From NCBI RefSeq assembly GCF_010726955.1, contig NZ_AP022603.1, positions 1,240,001 through 1,304,000 on the forward strand: 64,000 bases of DNA, given 5' to 3'. This DNA is from Mycolicibacterium fallax. GTDB taxonomy: Bacteria; Actinomycetota; Actinomycetes; Mycobacteriales; Mycobacteriaceae. A program made the translations under genes and the position numbers. Below the pieces are notes generated by a model. The model worked only from the letters and a program-made list of their open reading frames with translations. It did not search any database and was not told where the DNA came from. The stretch's first letter is position 1. The number at the start of each line of letters is the position of its first letter. Positions 52,678 through 63,353 of this stretch are shown here, one piece after another.

Positions 52678-53073
52678 CTACTCCTCGAAACGGCGCCGGA
52701 ACCGATCTTCCATGCGGTTACTGAACGATCCACCGTGTCCCTTGCCGCGCTTACCGGCGGCGGAAATGTCGGTGACGTTCGGCGCGGTCGGTTTCCGGGA
52801 GCCGGTGACGGCGAACAACGCGCCGCCGAACATCACCAGGAAGCCGAGCACCGACAGCACCGGGAAGTCGCCGATCCGGGTGGCCGTGACGGCCACCCCG
52901 GTCACCAGCATCGCCAACCCCAGCACGACCAGTCCGGCGCCCCACAGGCGCCGCAGCGCCGACGGCGCACGCATCGAGCCGCCGCGCACGCTGGAGGCGA
53001 ACTTGGGGTCCTCGGCGTACAGAGCGCTCTCGATCTGGTCGAGCATGCGCTGCTCATGCTCGGAGAGTGGCAT
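52678..53073 (-). CDS. DUF3040 membrane protein, Rv2169c-like
   Basis: A 131-aa protein with the DUF3040 opening MPLSEHEQRMLDQIESALYA, which resembles a short anti-sigma-like helix pair, then two membrane helices (LWGAGLVVLGLAMLVTGVAV and VLSVLGFLVMFGGALFAVTG) and a charged cytoplasmic end (FSNRMEDRFRRRFEE). The family is widespread in Actinobacteria, often next to mraZ; its function is unknown. The ATG at 53073 has a GGAGGG site. A perfect hairpin terminator follows. Confidence 0.85.
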   Translation of the reverse strand: MPLSEHEQRMLDQIESALYAEDPKFASSVRGGSMRAPSALRRLWGAGLVVLGLAMLVTGVAVTATRIGDFPVLSVLGFLVMFGGALFAVTGSRKPTAPNVTDISAAGKRGKGHGGSFSNRMEDRFRRRFEE

Positions 53074-53351
53074 TCTTCCCTCCTTGCCGGGGCGGCGGTC
53101 GTTTTTCCGATGACGAGGTTGTCCGAGCAATGCCGGACGGTTGGCTCCATGATACGAGGTGATCCAGCGCTGTACCACCTTGTTCCTCAGTGATTCTAGT
53201 CCGTCGGGCGCCAGCTCCAGACGCCGAGTCACTCCGGCACCGTGCGTACCGTGTGGACAGCTCCGGTCCGGACCCGACGATAATGGGAAGCCACGGCGCC
53301 CGACGGTGCCATCGTCCCCGCCCACCAGGTCTATCGGGAAGGCCCGCGATC

Positions 53352-53972
53352 GTGACAGGCTCCTCGACCACCCTCTATCTCATCGATCTGTCGGTCGACG
53401 ATATGGCCGGCCGGTTACGGGAGGCGCTCGGCGTCTACGTGCAGGCGATGCGCTATCCGCGCGGCACCGAGAACCAGCGCGCCGCGCTCTGGCTGGAACA
53501 CTCCCGCAGGCCGGGCTGGAAGGGTGTCGCCGCGCTGGAGCTCGACCGGGCGTTCGGACCCGAGGCGCCCCCGGCGGACGCCGACCTGCGCCGGGGCCGG
53601 CTGCTCGGGGTGGCCTACGGCTACCGCGGTGCCCCCGACCACTGGTGGCAGCAGCAGGTGCTGGCCGGGCTGCGCCAGGCCGGGCTGCCCGAAGCTCAGA
53701 TCGCGGCGCTGATGACCAACTACTTCGAGCTCACCGAGTTGCACGTCGAACCCGGCGCCCAGGGCCGCGGACTGGGCGAAGCCCTGGTCCGCCGGTTGGT
53801 GCAGGGCCGTACCGAGGCGAACGTGCTGCTGTCCACCCCGGAGATCGACGGCGAGGACAATCGGGCCTGGCGGCTGTACCGCCGGCTGGGATTCGGTGAC
53901 GTCATCCGCGGCTATCGCTTCGCCGGCGATCCCCGGCCGTTTGCCATCCTCGGCCGGTCTCTGCCGCTCTGA
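53352..53972 (+). CDS. GNAT-family N-acetyltransferase, Rv2170-like
   Basis: A 206-aa acetyltransferase, equal in length to Rv2170, which is reported to acetylate isocitrate lyase. The acetyl-CoA binding motif A is LTELHVEPGAQGRGLGEALV (the Q/RxxGxG/A pattern is QGRGLG), followed by AWRLYRRLGFGDVIRGYRF. The N-terminal half has an atypical Trp-rich stretch (PDHWWQQQVLAGLRQAGL). The GTG at 53352 is chosen by length and a GGGAAGG site. It runs divergently from the DUF3040 gene across a 278-nt gap with no other recognised feature. Confidence 0.85.
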   Translation: MTGSSTTLYLIDLSVDDMAGRLREALGVYVQAMRYPRGTENQRAALWLEHSRRPGWKGVAALELDRAFGPEAPPADADLRRGRLLGVAYGYRGAPDHWWQQQVLAGLRQAGLPEAQIAALMTNYFELTELHVEPGAQGRGLGEALVRRLVQGRTEANVLLSTPEIDGEDNRAWRLYRRLGFGDVIRGYRFAGDPRPFAILGRSLPL

Positions 53973-53998
53973 GACCCCCGATCTGGCACGATGGCCGG

Positions 53999-54691
53999 GT
54001 GCGCGCCCCCCGTCGAGCCCGTCGAATCCGCCTGCTGGCGCTGGTCGCTGCGCTGCTGCTGCTGTCCCCGCTGGCCGCCGGCTGCGTGCGCGTCCGCGCC
54101 ACACTGACCGTCTCCCCCAACGACACGGTGTCCGGCTACATCATGGCCGCGGCCAAGCCCCGCAATGACGCGGACCCGGGGCCGCAGTTCAGCAAGGACC
54201 TGCCGTTCGGCCACAAGGTCGCCGTCACCAGGTACAAGCGGGACGGCTTCGTCGGCTCGGAGGCGGTGTTCTCCAACCTGACCTTCGCCGAGGTCCCGCA
54301 GCTGGCCGACCTCAATTCCGACGCCGCCGGCGTCGACTTGGCGTTCCGGCGGGCCGGCGAACTGGTGATCCTGGAGGGCCGGGTCGACCTCACCTCACTG
54401 GGCACCGACGACAACGAGGTCAAGCTCAGCGTGGCGTTCCCCGGCGAGATCACCTCCACCAACGGCGAGCGGGTGTCCACCTCGACGGTGGAATGGCAGC
54501 TCAAGCCCGGCATCGTCAACACCATGACCGCCCAGGCCCGCTACACCGACCCGAGCACCCGGCTGTTCAACGGCGCCGCCAGGTGGATGGCGCTGGCCGC
54601 GCTGGCCGTCGCCCTGGCCGTCGGCGCGTTGGCCTGGAAGACCCGGGATCAGTCGCCGCGGGTGACCGCACCCGAGCCGACCCGGGACTGA
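53999..54691 (+). CDS. lppM: Lipoprotein LppM
   Basis: A 230-aa membrane protein. The signal peptide ends in the lipobox PLAAGC (Cys29). The mature domain begins VRVRATLTVSPNDTVSGYIM, and a C-terminal membrane helix (MALAALAVALAVGALAW) is followed by a short tail. M. tuberculosis LppM helps block phagosome acidification, and its beta-barrel-like domain binds phosphoinositides; that role is known for the pathogen only. The GTG at 53999 has a CACGAT box 6 nt upstream, a possible leaderless promoter. Its last 43 nt overlap the convergent metF gene. Confidence 0.88.
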   Translation: MRAPRRARRIRLLALVAALLLLSPLAAGCVRVRATLTVSPNDTVSGYIMAAAKPRNDADPGPQFSKDLPFGHKVAVTRYKRDGFVGSEAVFSNLTFAEVPQLADLNSDAAGVDLAFRRAGELVILEGRVDLTSLGTDDNEVKLSVAFPGEITSTNGERVSTSTVEWQLKPGIVNTMTAQARYTDPSTRLFNGAARWMALAALAVALAVGALAWKTRDQSPRVTAPEPTRD

Positions 54692-55620
54692 GTCAGCCCG
54701 AGGTTCGTCAGCACCTCGCTGGTCGCCTTGGCGAAGTTCAGCGTGCAGAAGTGCAGGCACGGCACGCCCTCGTCGATCAGCCGTCGGCTCATCTCGGTGG
54801 CCAGCTCGATGCCGGCCCGACGCACCGCATCCCGGTTCTCCGCCGGCCCGTCGCCGGCGGCCCGGCTCAGCCGCTCCAGCACCGACGTCGGGATCTGCGA
54901 ATCCATCAGCTCCACCATCCGGCTGACCGACCGCAGTGAGGTGATCGGCATCAGGCCCGGGATCAGCGGCTTGGCACCCTGCTCGGGGTCCGCCGCGCAG
55001 ACCCGGTCCCGCAGCCGCAGGAAGTCCTCGACGTCGAAGAACATCTGGCTGATCGAATACTCCGCGCCGGCCCGCAGCTTGTTGACCAGGTTCGCGGTGT
55101 CGGCGGCCAGGTTGATCGCGCGCGGATGCCCCTCCGGGAAGGACGCCACCCCGACGTGGAAACCGCCGGCGGCGGTGATCAGCTCCACCAGTTCGACGGC
55201 GTATGCCAGCCCCTCGGGGTGCTGCACCCACTCCTGGCGGACCCCGCCCTGCGGGTCGCCGCGCAATGCCAGCACGTTGTGCACCCCGACCGCGGCGAAG
55301 TGGTCGATCAACTCGCGAAGCTCCGCGACGCTGTGCCCCACCGCGGTCAGATGTGCCACCGGCAGCAGCGACGTCGTCGCGGCCAACTCCCCCACGATCC
55401 GCGCGGTGCGGTCCCGGGTGGTGCCACCCGCCCCATAGGTGACCGAGACGAACGCCGGGTCCAGCGGCTCGAACGCGCGCGCGGCACGCCACAGCTGCGC
55501 CTCGCCGGCTTCGTCGCGCGGCGGGAAGAATTCGACCGAGAAGGGCGTCCGGGCTACGGCGATCTCGGCAATCCGGTCCACCACCGACACCGTCGGGCCA
55601 TCGGGATGCTGGGCGCTCAC
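54649..55620 (-). CDS. metF: 5,10-methylenetetrahydrofolate reductase (MetF-like), Rv2172c-like
   Basis: A 323-aa barrel protein of the MTHFR family, which makes 5-methyl-THF, the methyl donor of MetH. Landmarks are the opening FSVEFFPPRDEAGEAQLWRA (catalytic Glu in the EFFPP motif), FVSVTYGAGGTTRDRTARIV, VHNVLALRGDPQGG and the flavin/folate segment LRAGAEYSISQMFFDVEDFL. The E. coli enzyme carries FAD; Rv2172c-type enzymes are divergent, so cofactor use is uncertain. The GTG at 55620 has a TATGCT box 6 nt upstream, predicting a leaderless transcript. It overlaps lppM tail to tail. Confidence 0.82.
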   Translation of the reverse strand: MSAQHPDGPTVSVVDRIAEIAVARTPFSVEFFPPRDEAGEAQLWRAARAFEPLDPAFVSVTYGAGGTTRDRTARIVGELAATTSLLPVAHLTAVGHSVAELRELIDHFAAVGVHNVLALRGDPQGGVRQEWVQHPEGLAYAVELVELITAAGGFHVGVASFPEGHPRAINLAADTANLVNKLRAGAEYSISQMFFDVEDFLRLRDRVCAADPEQGAKPLIPGLMPITSLRSVSRMVELMDSQIPTSVLERLSRAAGDGPAENRDAVRRAGIELATEMSRRLIDEGVPCLHFCTLNFAKATSEVLTNLGLTQSRVGSGAVTRGD

Positions 55621-55626
55621 CCCGCC

Positions 55627-55632
55627 AGCATA
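55627..55632 (-). promoter_or_regulatory. Leaderless-type -10 box for metF
   Basis: TATGCT (minus strand) ends 6 nt before the metF GTG. Confidence 0.6.
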
Positions 55633-55635
55633 GGA

Positions 55636-55667
55636 GGCCTCGCCGGCCGGGCTGGGCCGGCGAGGCC
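55636..55667. promoter_or_regulatory. 13-bp perfect palindrome between metF and idsA2
   Basis: GGCCTCGCCGGCC (55636-55648) and its exact complement (55655-55667) flank a 6-nt centre. It sits right behind the metF -10 box, covering the -35 region, so an operator is as likely as a terminator. Confidence 0.5.
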
Positions 55668-55717
55668 CTTCCGCCGGCAACGATCCCGGGCGAAATTGCG
55701 CCGATCCCCGGCCGTCG

Positions 55718-56885
<1,168 letters not shown>

Positions 56886-56891
56886 GCCGCC

Positions 56892-58427
56892 ATGACGACC
56901 GGCTCCTCCCCCGACGTCCACACCGGCACACCGGCCGGGCAGTGGCAACGGCTGCGCGAATTCACCCGCTCCGACCGGTCCCGCCCGGCGATGCTCGGGC
57001 TGGCCGGCGCGGTGGCGGTCACCGCGGGCGGCCTGGGCGCAGGCAGCACCCGGGTGCACGACCCGCTGCTGGAGACCCTGCACCTGTCCTGGCTGCGGTT
57101 CGGCCACGGGTTGGTGGTGTCCTCGGTGCTGCTCTGGGGCGGCGTCGCGGTGATGCTGGTGGCCTGGCTGTGGCTGGGCCGGCGGATGCTGGCGGGCCGC
57201 ACCGACGACTACACGATGATCGCGACGACGGGATTCTGGCTGGCCCCGCTGCTGCTGTCGGTGCCACTGTTCAGCCGCGACACCTACTCCTACCTGGCCC
57301 AGGGCGCGCTGCTGCGGGACGGTTTCGACCCGTACGCGGTCGGCCCGATCGAGAACGACAACGGGCTGCTCGACGACGTCAGCCCGATCTGGATGACGAC
57401 CACCGCCCCGTACGGCCCGGCCTTCATCCTGGTCGCCCGGTTCGTCACCACGATCGTCGGCGACAACGTGGTGGCCGGCGCCATGCTGCTGCGACTGGGC
57501 ATGCTGCCCGGGCTGGTGCTGCTGATCTGGGCCGCCCGCCGGATCGCCCGGCACGTCGGCGCCAACACCACCTCGACGCTGTGGGTGTGCGTGCTCAACC
57601 CGCTGGTGATCCTGCACCTGATGGGTGGCGTGCACAACGAGATGCTGATGGCCGGGCTGATGGCCGCCGGGATCGCGCTGATCTTCGCCGACCGAGCGGT
57701 TACCGGGTTCACCCTGGTGGCGCTGGCCACCGCGGTCAAGGCCACCGCGGGCATCGCCGCGCCGTTTTTGGTCTGGGTGTGGATGCGCAACCTGGCCCGC
57801 CGGCGCGGCTACCGCTCGCCGGTGGCCTTCCTGGTCGCCGGGGCGAGTTCGGTACTGATCTTCGTCGTCGTGTTCGCGGTGTCCTCGCTGGCCGCCGGCG
57901 TCGGACTGGGCTGGCTGACCGCCCTGGCCGGCTCGGTGAAGATCATCAACTGGCTGACCATTCCCACCGCCGTGGCGAATCTGACCAACGCCATCGGCGG
58001 GCTGTTCATGACGGTGAACTTCTACGCGGTGCTGGAGGTCACCCGGATCGCCGGCCTGCTCATCATCGCCGCCGCCCTGACGGTGCTGTGGTGGCGGTAC
58101 CGGCGCACCGACCGGGACGTGCTGATCGGGATGAGCCTGGCCATGGTCGTGGTGGTGCTGTTCGTGCCGGCCGCGCTGCCCTGGTACTACAGCTGGCCGC
58201 TGGCCGTCGGCGCGGCGCTGATCGCCTCGCGGTCCGCGATCGCGCTGGTCGCCGGGTTCTCCACCTGGATCATGGTGATCTTCAAACCCGACGGCAGCCA
58301 CGGCATGTACTCGCTGCTGCACGTCGCGCTGGCGACCGGCTGCGCGATCGGGGCCTGGTATTACCTGTCCCGCCCCGAGCAGGCCGGCGACGACGCGGCG
58401 GCGCAGCAGCCCGCCGCGGCGAGCTGA
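56892..58427 (+). CDS. mptA: Alpha-(1,6)-mannosyltransferase MptA
   Basis: A 511-aa GT-C membrane glycosyltransferase with about 12 helices. It uses polyprenyl-phosphomannose to extend the mannan core of lipomannan and lipoarabinomannan. The first outer loop carries the catalytic acidic motif SRDTYSYLAQGALLRDGFDP, followed by the conserved TTTAPYGPAFI and the helix-end NPLVILHLMGGVHNEMLMAG. The end PAALPWYYSWPLAVG is also typical. The C-terminus is a short Ala/Gln-rich tail. It is co-oriented with idsA2 (6-nt gap), so prenyl supply and mannan synthesis are likely expressed together. Confidence 0.92.
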   Translation: MTTGSSPDVHTGTPAGQWQRLREFTRSDRSRPAMLGLAGAVAVTAGGLGAGSTRVHDPLLETLHLSWLRFGHGLVVSSVLLWGGVAVMLVAWLWLGRRMLAGRTDDYTMIATTGFWLAPLLLSVPLFSRDTYSYLAQGALLRDGFDPYAVGPIENDNGLLDDVSPIWMTTTAPYGPAFILVARFVTTIVGDNVVAGAMLLRLGMLPGLVLLIWAARRIARHVGANTTSTLWVCVLNPLVILHLMGGVHNEMLMAGLMAAGIALIFADRAVTGFTLVALATAVKATAGIAAPFLVWVWMRNLARRRGYRSPVAFLVAGASSVLIFVVVFAVSSLAAGVGLGWLTALAGSVKIINWLTIPTAVANLTNAIGGLFMTVNFYAVLEVTRIAGLLIIAAALTVLWWRYRRTDRDVLIGMSLAMVVVVLFVPAALPWYYSWPLAVGAALIASRSAIALVAGFSTWIMVIFKPDGSHGMYSLLHVALATGCAIGAWYYLSRPEQAGDDAAAQQPAAAS

Positions 58428-58458
58428 CGCCGGCCGACCCCTCCCTGCCCGGGAGGTT

Positions 58459-58863
58459 TCAGAAGGCGCGTGCCTGCGCGCGGCGCATCACCTCGCGGGC
58501 CTGATGGGAATGCAGCGCGTCCACCGGGCGGGCGTTGTGCACCGGTTCGGCGGATCCATCGAGGGTGATCGTCAACGTGTCGTCCGCGGTGAACAACCAG
58601 CGCAGGATCTCGGTGTCGTCGTAGCCGCCGTCGTTCAGCACCGCCAGCAGGCCCGGCAGCTGCTTGACCACCCGGCCCGGTGGGGTGAAGAACGCCTGCG
58701 GGATGACGATCACCTTGTCGCGCCGCACCGCGACGAGATGGCGGTCGCGCAACTGCTGATGCACCTTGGTCACCGGGATACCGAGCATCTCGGCGACCTC
58801 GGGCAGCGTGTAGGTGGGCTCGTCGGGATCGAGCACGTCCTGACCGGCGGGAATGCTACTCAC
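58459..58863 (-). CDS. Winged-helix DNA-binding protein, Rv2175c-like (PknL substrate)
   Basis: A 134-aa protein with a MerR/excisionase-like winged helix-turn-helix: TYTLPEVAEMLGIPVTKVHQ and then the wing LVAVRRDKVIVIPQAFF. A C-terminal helical part ends REVMRRAQARAF. The N-terminus has a Thr in DEPTYTLPE, near the site that PknL phosphorylates in M. tuberculosis Rv2175c, where phosphorylation prevents DNA binding. It diverges from pknL, with the two starts 49 bp apart and a leaderless-type promoter for each. The GTG at 58863 is used. Confidence 0.9.
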   Translation of the reverse strand: MSSIPAGQDVLDPDEPTYTLPEVAEMLGIPVTKVHQQLRDRHLVAVRRDKVIVIPQAFFTPPGRVVKQLPGLLAVLNDGGYDDTEILRWLFTADDTLTITLDGSAEPVHNARPVDALHSHQAREVMRRAQARAF

Positions 58864-58869
58864 CGGGCA

Positions 58870-58875
58870 AGTGTA
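58870..58875 (-). promoter_or_regulatory. Leaderless-type -10 box for the Rv2175c-like gene
   Basis: TACACT (minus strand) ends 6 nt before the GTG at 58863. Confidence 0.6.
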
Positions 58876-58900
58876 GGGCCAAGCCCGCAGACTCGGCCCC

Positions 58901-58906
58901 TACGAT
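58901..58906 (+). promoter_or_regulatory. Leaderless-type -10 box for pknL
   Basis: TACGAT ends 6 nt before the pknL GTG at 58913. Its divergent partner box lies 25 bp away, so the two promoters overlap in their -35 regions. Confidence 0.65.
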
Positions 58907-58912
58907 GGGTCC

Positions 58913-60169
58913 GTGACACCGGAAGAGTTGCAGGGCGCCACCCTCGACGGCCGCTACCAGGTGCAGAACGTCGTCGCCTCCGGCGGCATGTCCACCGTCT
59001 ACCGGGGCGTTGACCTGCGGCTGGACCGCCCGGTGGCGCTGAAGGTGATGGACTCCCGCTACGCCGGCGACCAGCAGTTCCTGACCCGGTTTCAGCTGGA
59101 GGCCCGGGCGGTCGCCCGGATGTCGCACCCGGCCCTGGTGGCGGTCTACGACCAGGGCGTCGACGGGCGTTCGCCGTTTCTGGTGATGGAGCTCGTCGAG
59201 GGCGGCACGCTGCGGGAACTGCTGCGCGAACGCGGTCCGATGCCGCCGCATGCCGTCGCGGCGGTGCTGCGCCCGGTGCTGGCCGGGCTGGCCGTAGCGC
59301 ATCACGCCGGGCTGATCCACCGTGACGTGAAACCGGAGAACGTGCTGATCTCCGACGACGGCGAGGTCAAGCTGGCCGACTTCGGGCTGGTCCGGGCGGT
59401 CGCGCAGGCCGGCATCACCTCCACCAGCGTCATCCTCGGCACCGCCGCCTACCTGTCCCCCGAGCAGGTCAGCACCGGCGACGCCGATCCGCGCAGCGAC
59501 ATCTACGCCGTCGGGGTGCTGGTGTTCGAGCTGCTCACCGGCCACACCCCGTTCGACGGCGACTCTCCGCTGGCGGTCGCCTACCGGCGCATCGACACCG
59601 ACGTCCCGGCGCCGAGCAGCCTGATCGGCGGGGTGCCCGTGCAGTTCGACGAGCTGGTCGCCCGCGCCACCCGCCGCGACCGCGACGAGCGCTACGCCGA
59701 CGCCGACGAGATGGGCGCCGACCTGGAGGCGATCGTCGAGGAACTGGGGCTGCCACCGTTTAGGGTGCCCGCTCCGCGCGACTCCGCCGAGCACGCCAGC
59801 GCCGACCAGGTCGGCACCGAGCGCGTCGGCACCGAGCCGGCACGCCATCGCACCCGGCACCTCACCCGCGGTCCCGGCGACTGGGCCGGCACCGCCGACG
59901 AGCGGGAAACCGACCGCCATCCCCGCGGGCGGGTGGCGCACGACGTCACCGCGATCGCCGAGGACGGCTACGGCGACTTCGAGGTGGATCCCCGCGAAAC
60001 CGGTTATGCCCGAACCCGGTTCGCCGGTGTCGAGATCGCCGATCTGGCCTGGGAGCGGCACCGCGGGCAACGCAACCTGCTGATCTCGGTGCTGGTCGTC
60101 GCGGTGCTCACCGCGCTGGTGGCGGCGGCCGGCTGGGCGCTCGGCGCGAACCTGCCCGGATACTTCTAG
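58913..60169 (+). CDS. pknL: Serine/threonine protein kinase PknL
   Basis: A 418-aa Hanks-type kinase. The catalytic Lys is in VALKVMDSRY (Lys44), the catalytic loop is IHRDVKPENVL (Asp138) and DFG is at 156-158. The activation loop TSTSVILGTAAYLSPEQ carries Thr169 and Thr171 as likely autophosphorylation sites. A juxtamembrane linker (about 285-385) precedes a membrane helix (LISVLVVAVLTALVAAAGWA). Only a few residues lie outside, so there is no sensor domain, as in M. tuberculosis PknL. It forms a divergent pair with its known substrate type. Confidence 0.95.
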   Translation: MTPEELQGATLDGRYQVQNVVASGGMSTVYRGVDLRLDRPVALKVMDSRYAGDQQFLTRFQLEARAVARMSHPALVAVYDQGVDGRSPFLVMELVEGGTLRELLRERGPMPPHAVAAVLRPVLAGLAVAHHAGLIHRDVKPENVLISDDGEVKLADFGLVRAVAQAGITSTSVILGTAAYLSPEQVSTGDADPRSDIYAVGVLVFELLTGHTPFDGDSPLAVAYRRIDTDVPAPSSLIGGVPVQFDELVARATRRDRDERYADADEMGADLEAIVEELGLPPFRVPAPRDSAEHASADQVGTERVGTEPARHRTRHLTRGPGDWAGTADERETDRHPRGRVAHDVTAIAEDGYGDFEVDPRETGYARTRFAGVEIADLAWERHRGQRNLLISVLVVAVLTALVAAAGWALGANLPGYF

Positions 60170-60173
60170 TCAG

Positions 60174-62526
<2,353 letters not shown>

Positions 62527-62550
<24 letters not shown>

Positions 62551-62613
62551 GAAGGCCGACCGACGGCTCCGCCGCCTGAGAAGGCCCCCGGACCGCTTCC
62601 GCCGCCTAGGAGG
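62527..62613. repeat. 29-bp tandem repeat, two copies plus a degenerate third, over the zf-HC2 stop
   Basis: Units at 62527-62555 and 62556-62584 differ by one base and carry ccgaccgacggctccgccgc. A degenerate 29-nt third copy follows at 62585-62613. The first unit contains the TGA of the zf-HC2 gene. Confidence 0.88.
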
Positions 62614-62626
62614 CCTCGCCGGAACG

Positions 62627-63043
62627 TCAGGAAGCCGACTCCCAGGGATTCAGCAGGCGCACGCCGGTACGTTGGAAGTCCCTGACGTTCCGGGTGACAA
62701 GCACCAGGTCGCGCACGATGGCCGTCGATGCGATGAGGGCATCCATCTCCGGCAGCGGGTCCGGGATGTGCAGCCCGGCGGCCGTGATCGCCGTCGGCTC
62801 ATCCACCGGAAGCAGGCGCCCCTCGAACATGGGCCGGACGTCCTGCTCAAGCCAGAGACGGAGCGGCCGTGCACCGCTGGAGTCGGTGCGCTCCTTTCTC
62901 CGGACACCCCGTTCGAGCTCCAACATGGTGATCACGCTGAGCGCCAGGTTCCCGATCTCCTGGCCTGCCAGCCAGGACATCAGCGCCGAGGACCGCTTCA
63001 GTCGGGCATCGCTGATGACGTTCGTGTCGAGGAGGAGCTTCAC
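62627..63043 (-). CDS. vapC: PIN-domain ribonuclease toxin (VapC/FitB-like)
   Basis: A 138-aa PIN-domain RNase of the VapC/FitB class. All four acidic active-site residues are visible: Asp6 (LLLDTNVISD), Glu42 (TMLELERGV), Asp101 (PEMDALIASTA) and Asp122 (RNVRDFQRT). Free toxin would cut RNA, usually a tRNA or rRNA, and stop translation; the target is unknown. The GTG at 63043 overlaps the stop of the antitoxin gene (GTGA), the usual coupled arrangement. Confidence 0.88.
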   Translation of the reverse strand: MKLLLDTNVISDARLKRSSALMSWLAGQEIGNLALSVITMLELERGVRRKERTDSSGARPLRLWLEQDVRPMFEGRLLPVDEPTAITAAGLHIPDPLPEMDALIASTAIVRDLVLVTRNVRDFQRTGVRLLNPWESAS

Positions 63044-63291
63044 AGGTCGAGCTCGCGCGGCGTCTCCACGCGTCGTTCCGGCAGCTCCAACTCGATGTCT
63101 TCGGTACCCCGCGCCCACAGTCGGTCGCCGACGAGGTCGCCGCCGCCGGTCAGGCGGTCGAAGTCCTCCGCGGTCAGCAGGACGTGCGAACGCCGCCCAT
63201 GGTCGGTGATCGTGACAGGCCCGTGCTCGGCGGCTCGCTTGGCCGCTGAAACGTCGCGGTTGAACTCGCGACTGGTGATTGTGGTGCCCAC
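63040..63291 (-). CDS. vapB: Phd/YefM-type antitoxin of the PIN toxin
   Basis: An 83-aa Phd/YefM antitoxin. The DNA-binding N-terminus reads TITSREFNRDVSAAKRAAEH, then GPVTITDHGRRSHVLLTAEDF, the family pattern. The C-terminal 30 residues (IELELPERRVETPRELDL) would wrap the toxin. The upstream 15-nt palindrome is the likely operator for autoregulation by the complex. The GTG at 63291 has a GGGGG site. Confidence 0.88.
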   Translation of the reverse strand: MGTTITSREFNRDVSAAKRAAEHGPVTITDHGRRSHVLLTAEDFDRLTGGGDLVGDRLWARGTEDIELELPERRVETPRELDL

Positions 63292-63304
63292 ACCGCCCCC
63301 TATG

Positions 63305-63319
63305 TACCTACTGTAGGTA
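63305..63319. promoter_or_regulatory. Palindromic operator of the toxin-antitoxin operon
   Basis: TACCTAC-T-GTAGGTA is a perfect 7-1-7 palindrome 13 nt before the antitoxin start, within an AT-rich promoter. Phd/YefM proteins typically bind such palindromes. Confidence 0.7.
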
Positions 63320-63353
63320 TTTTAACAGGTTCCGGGGCCGAGAAGGCAGAGCT

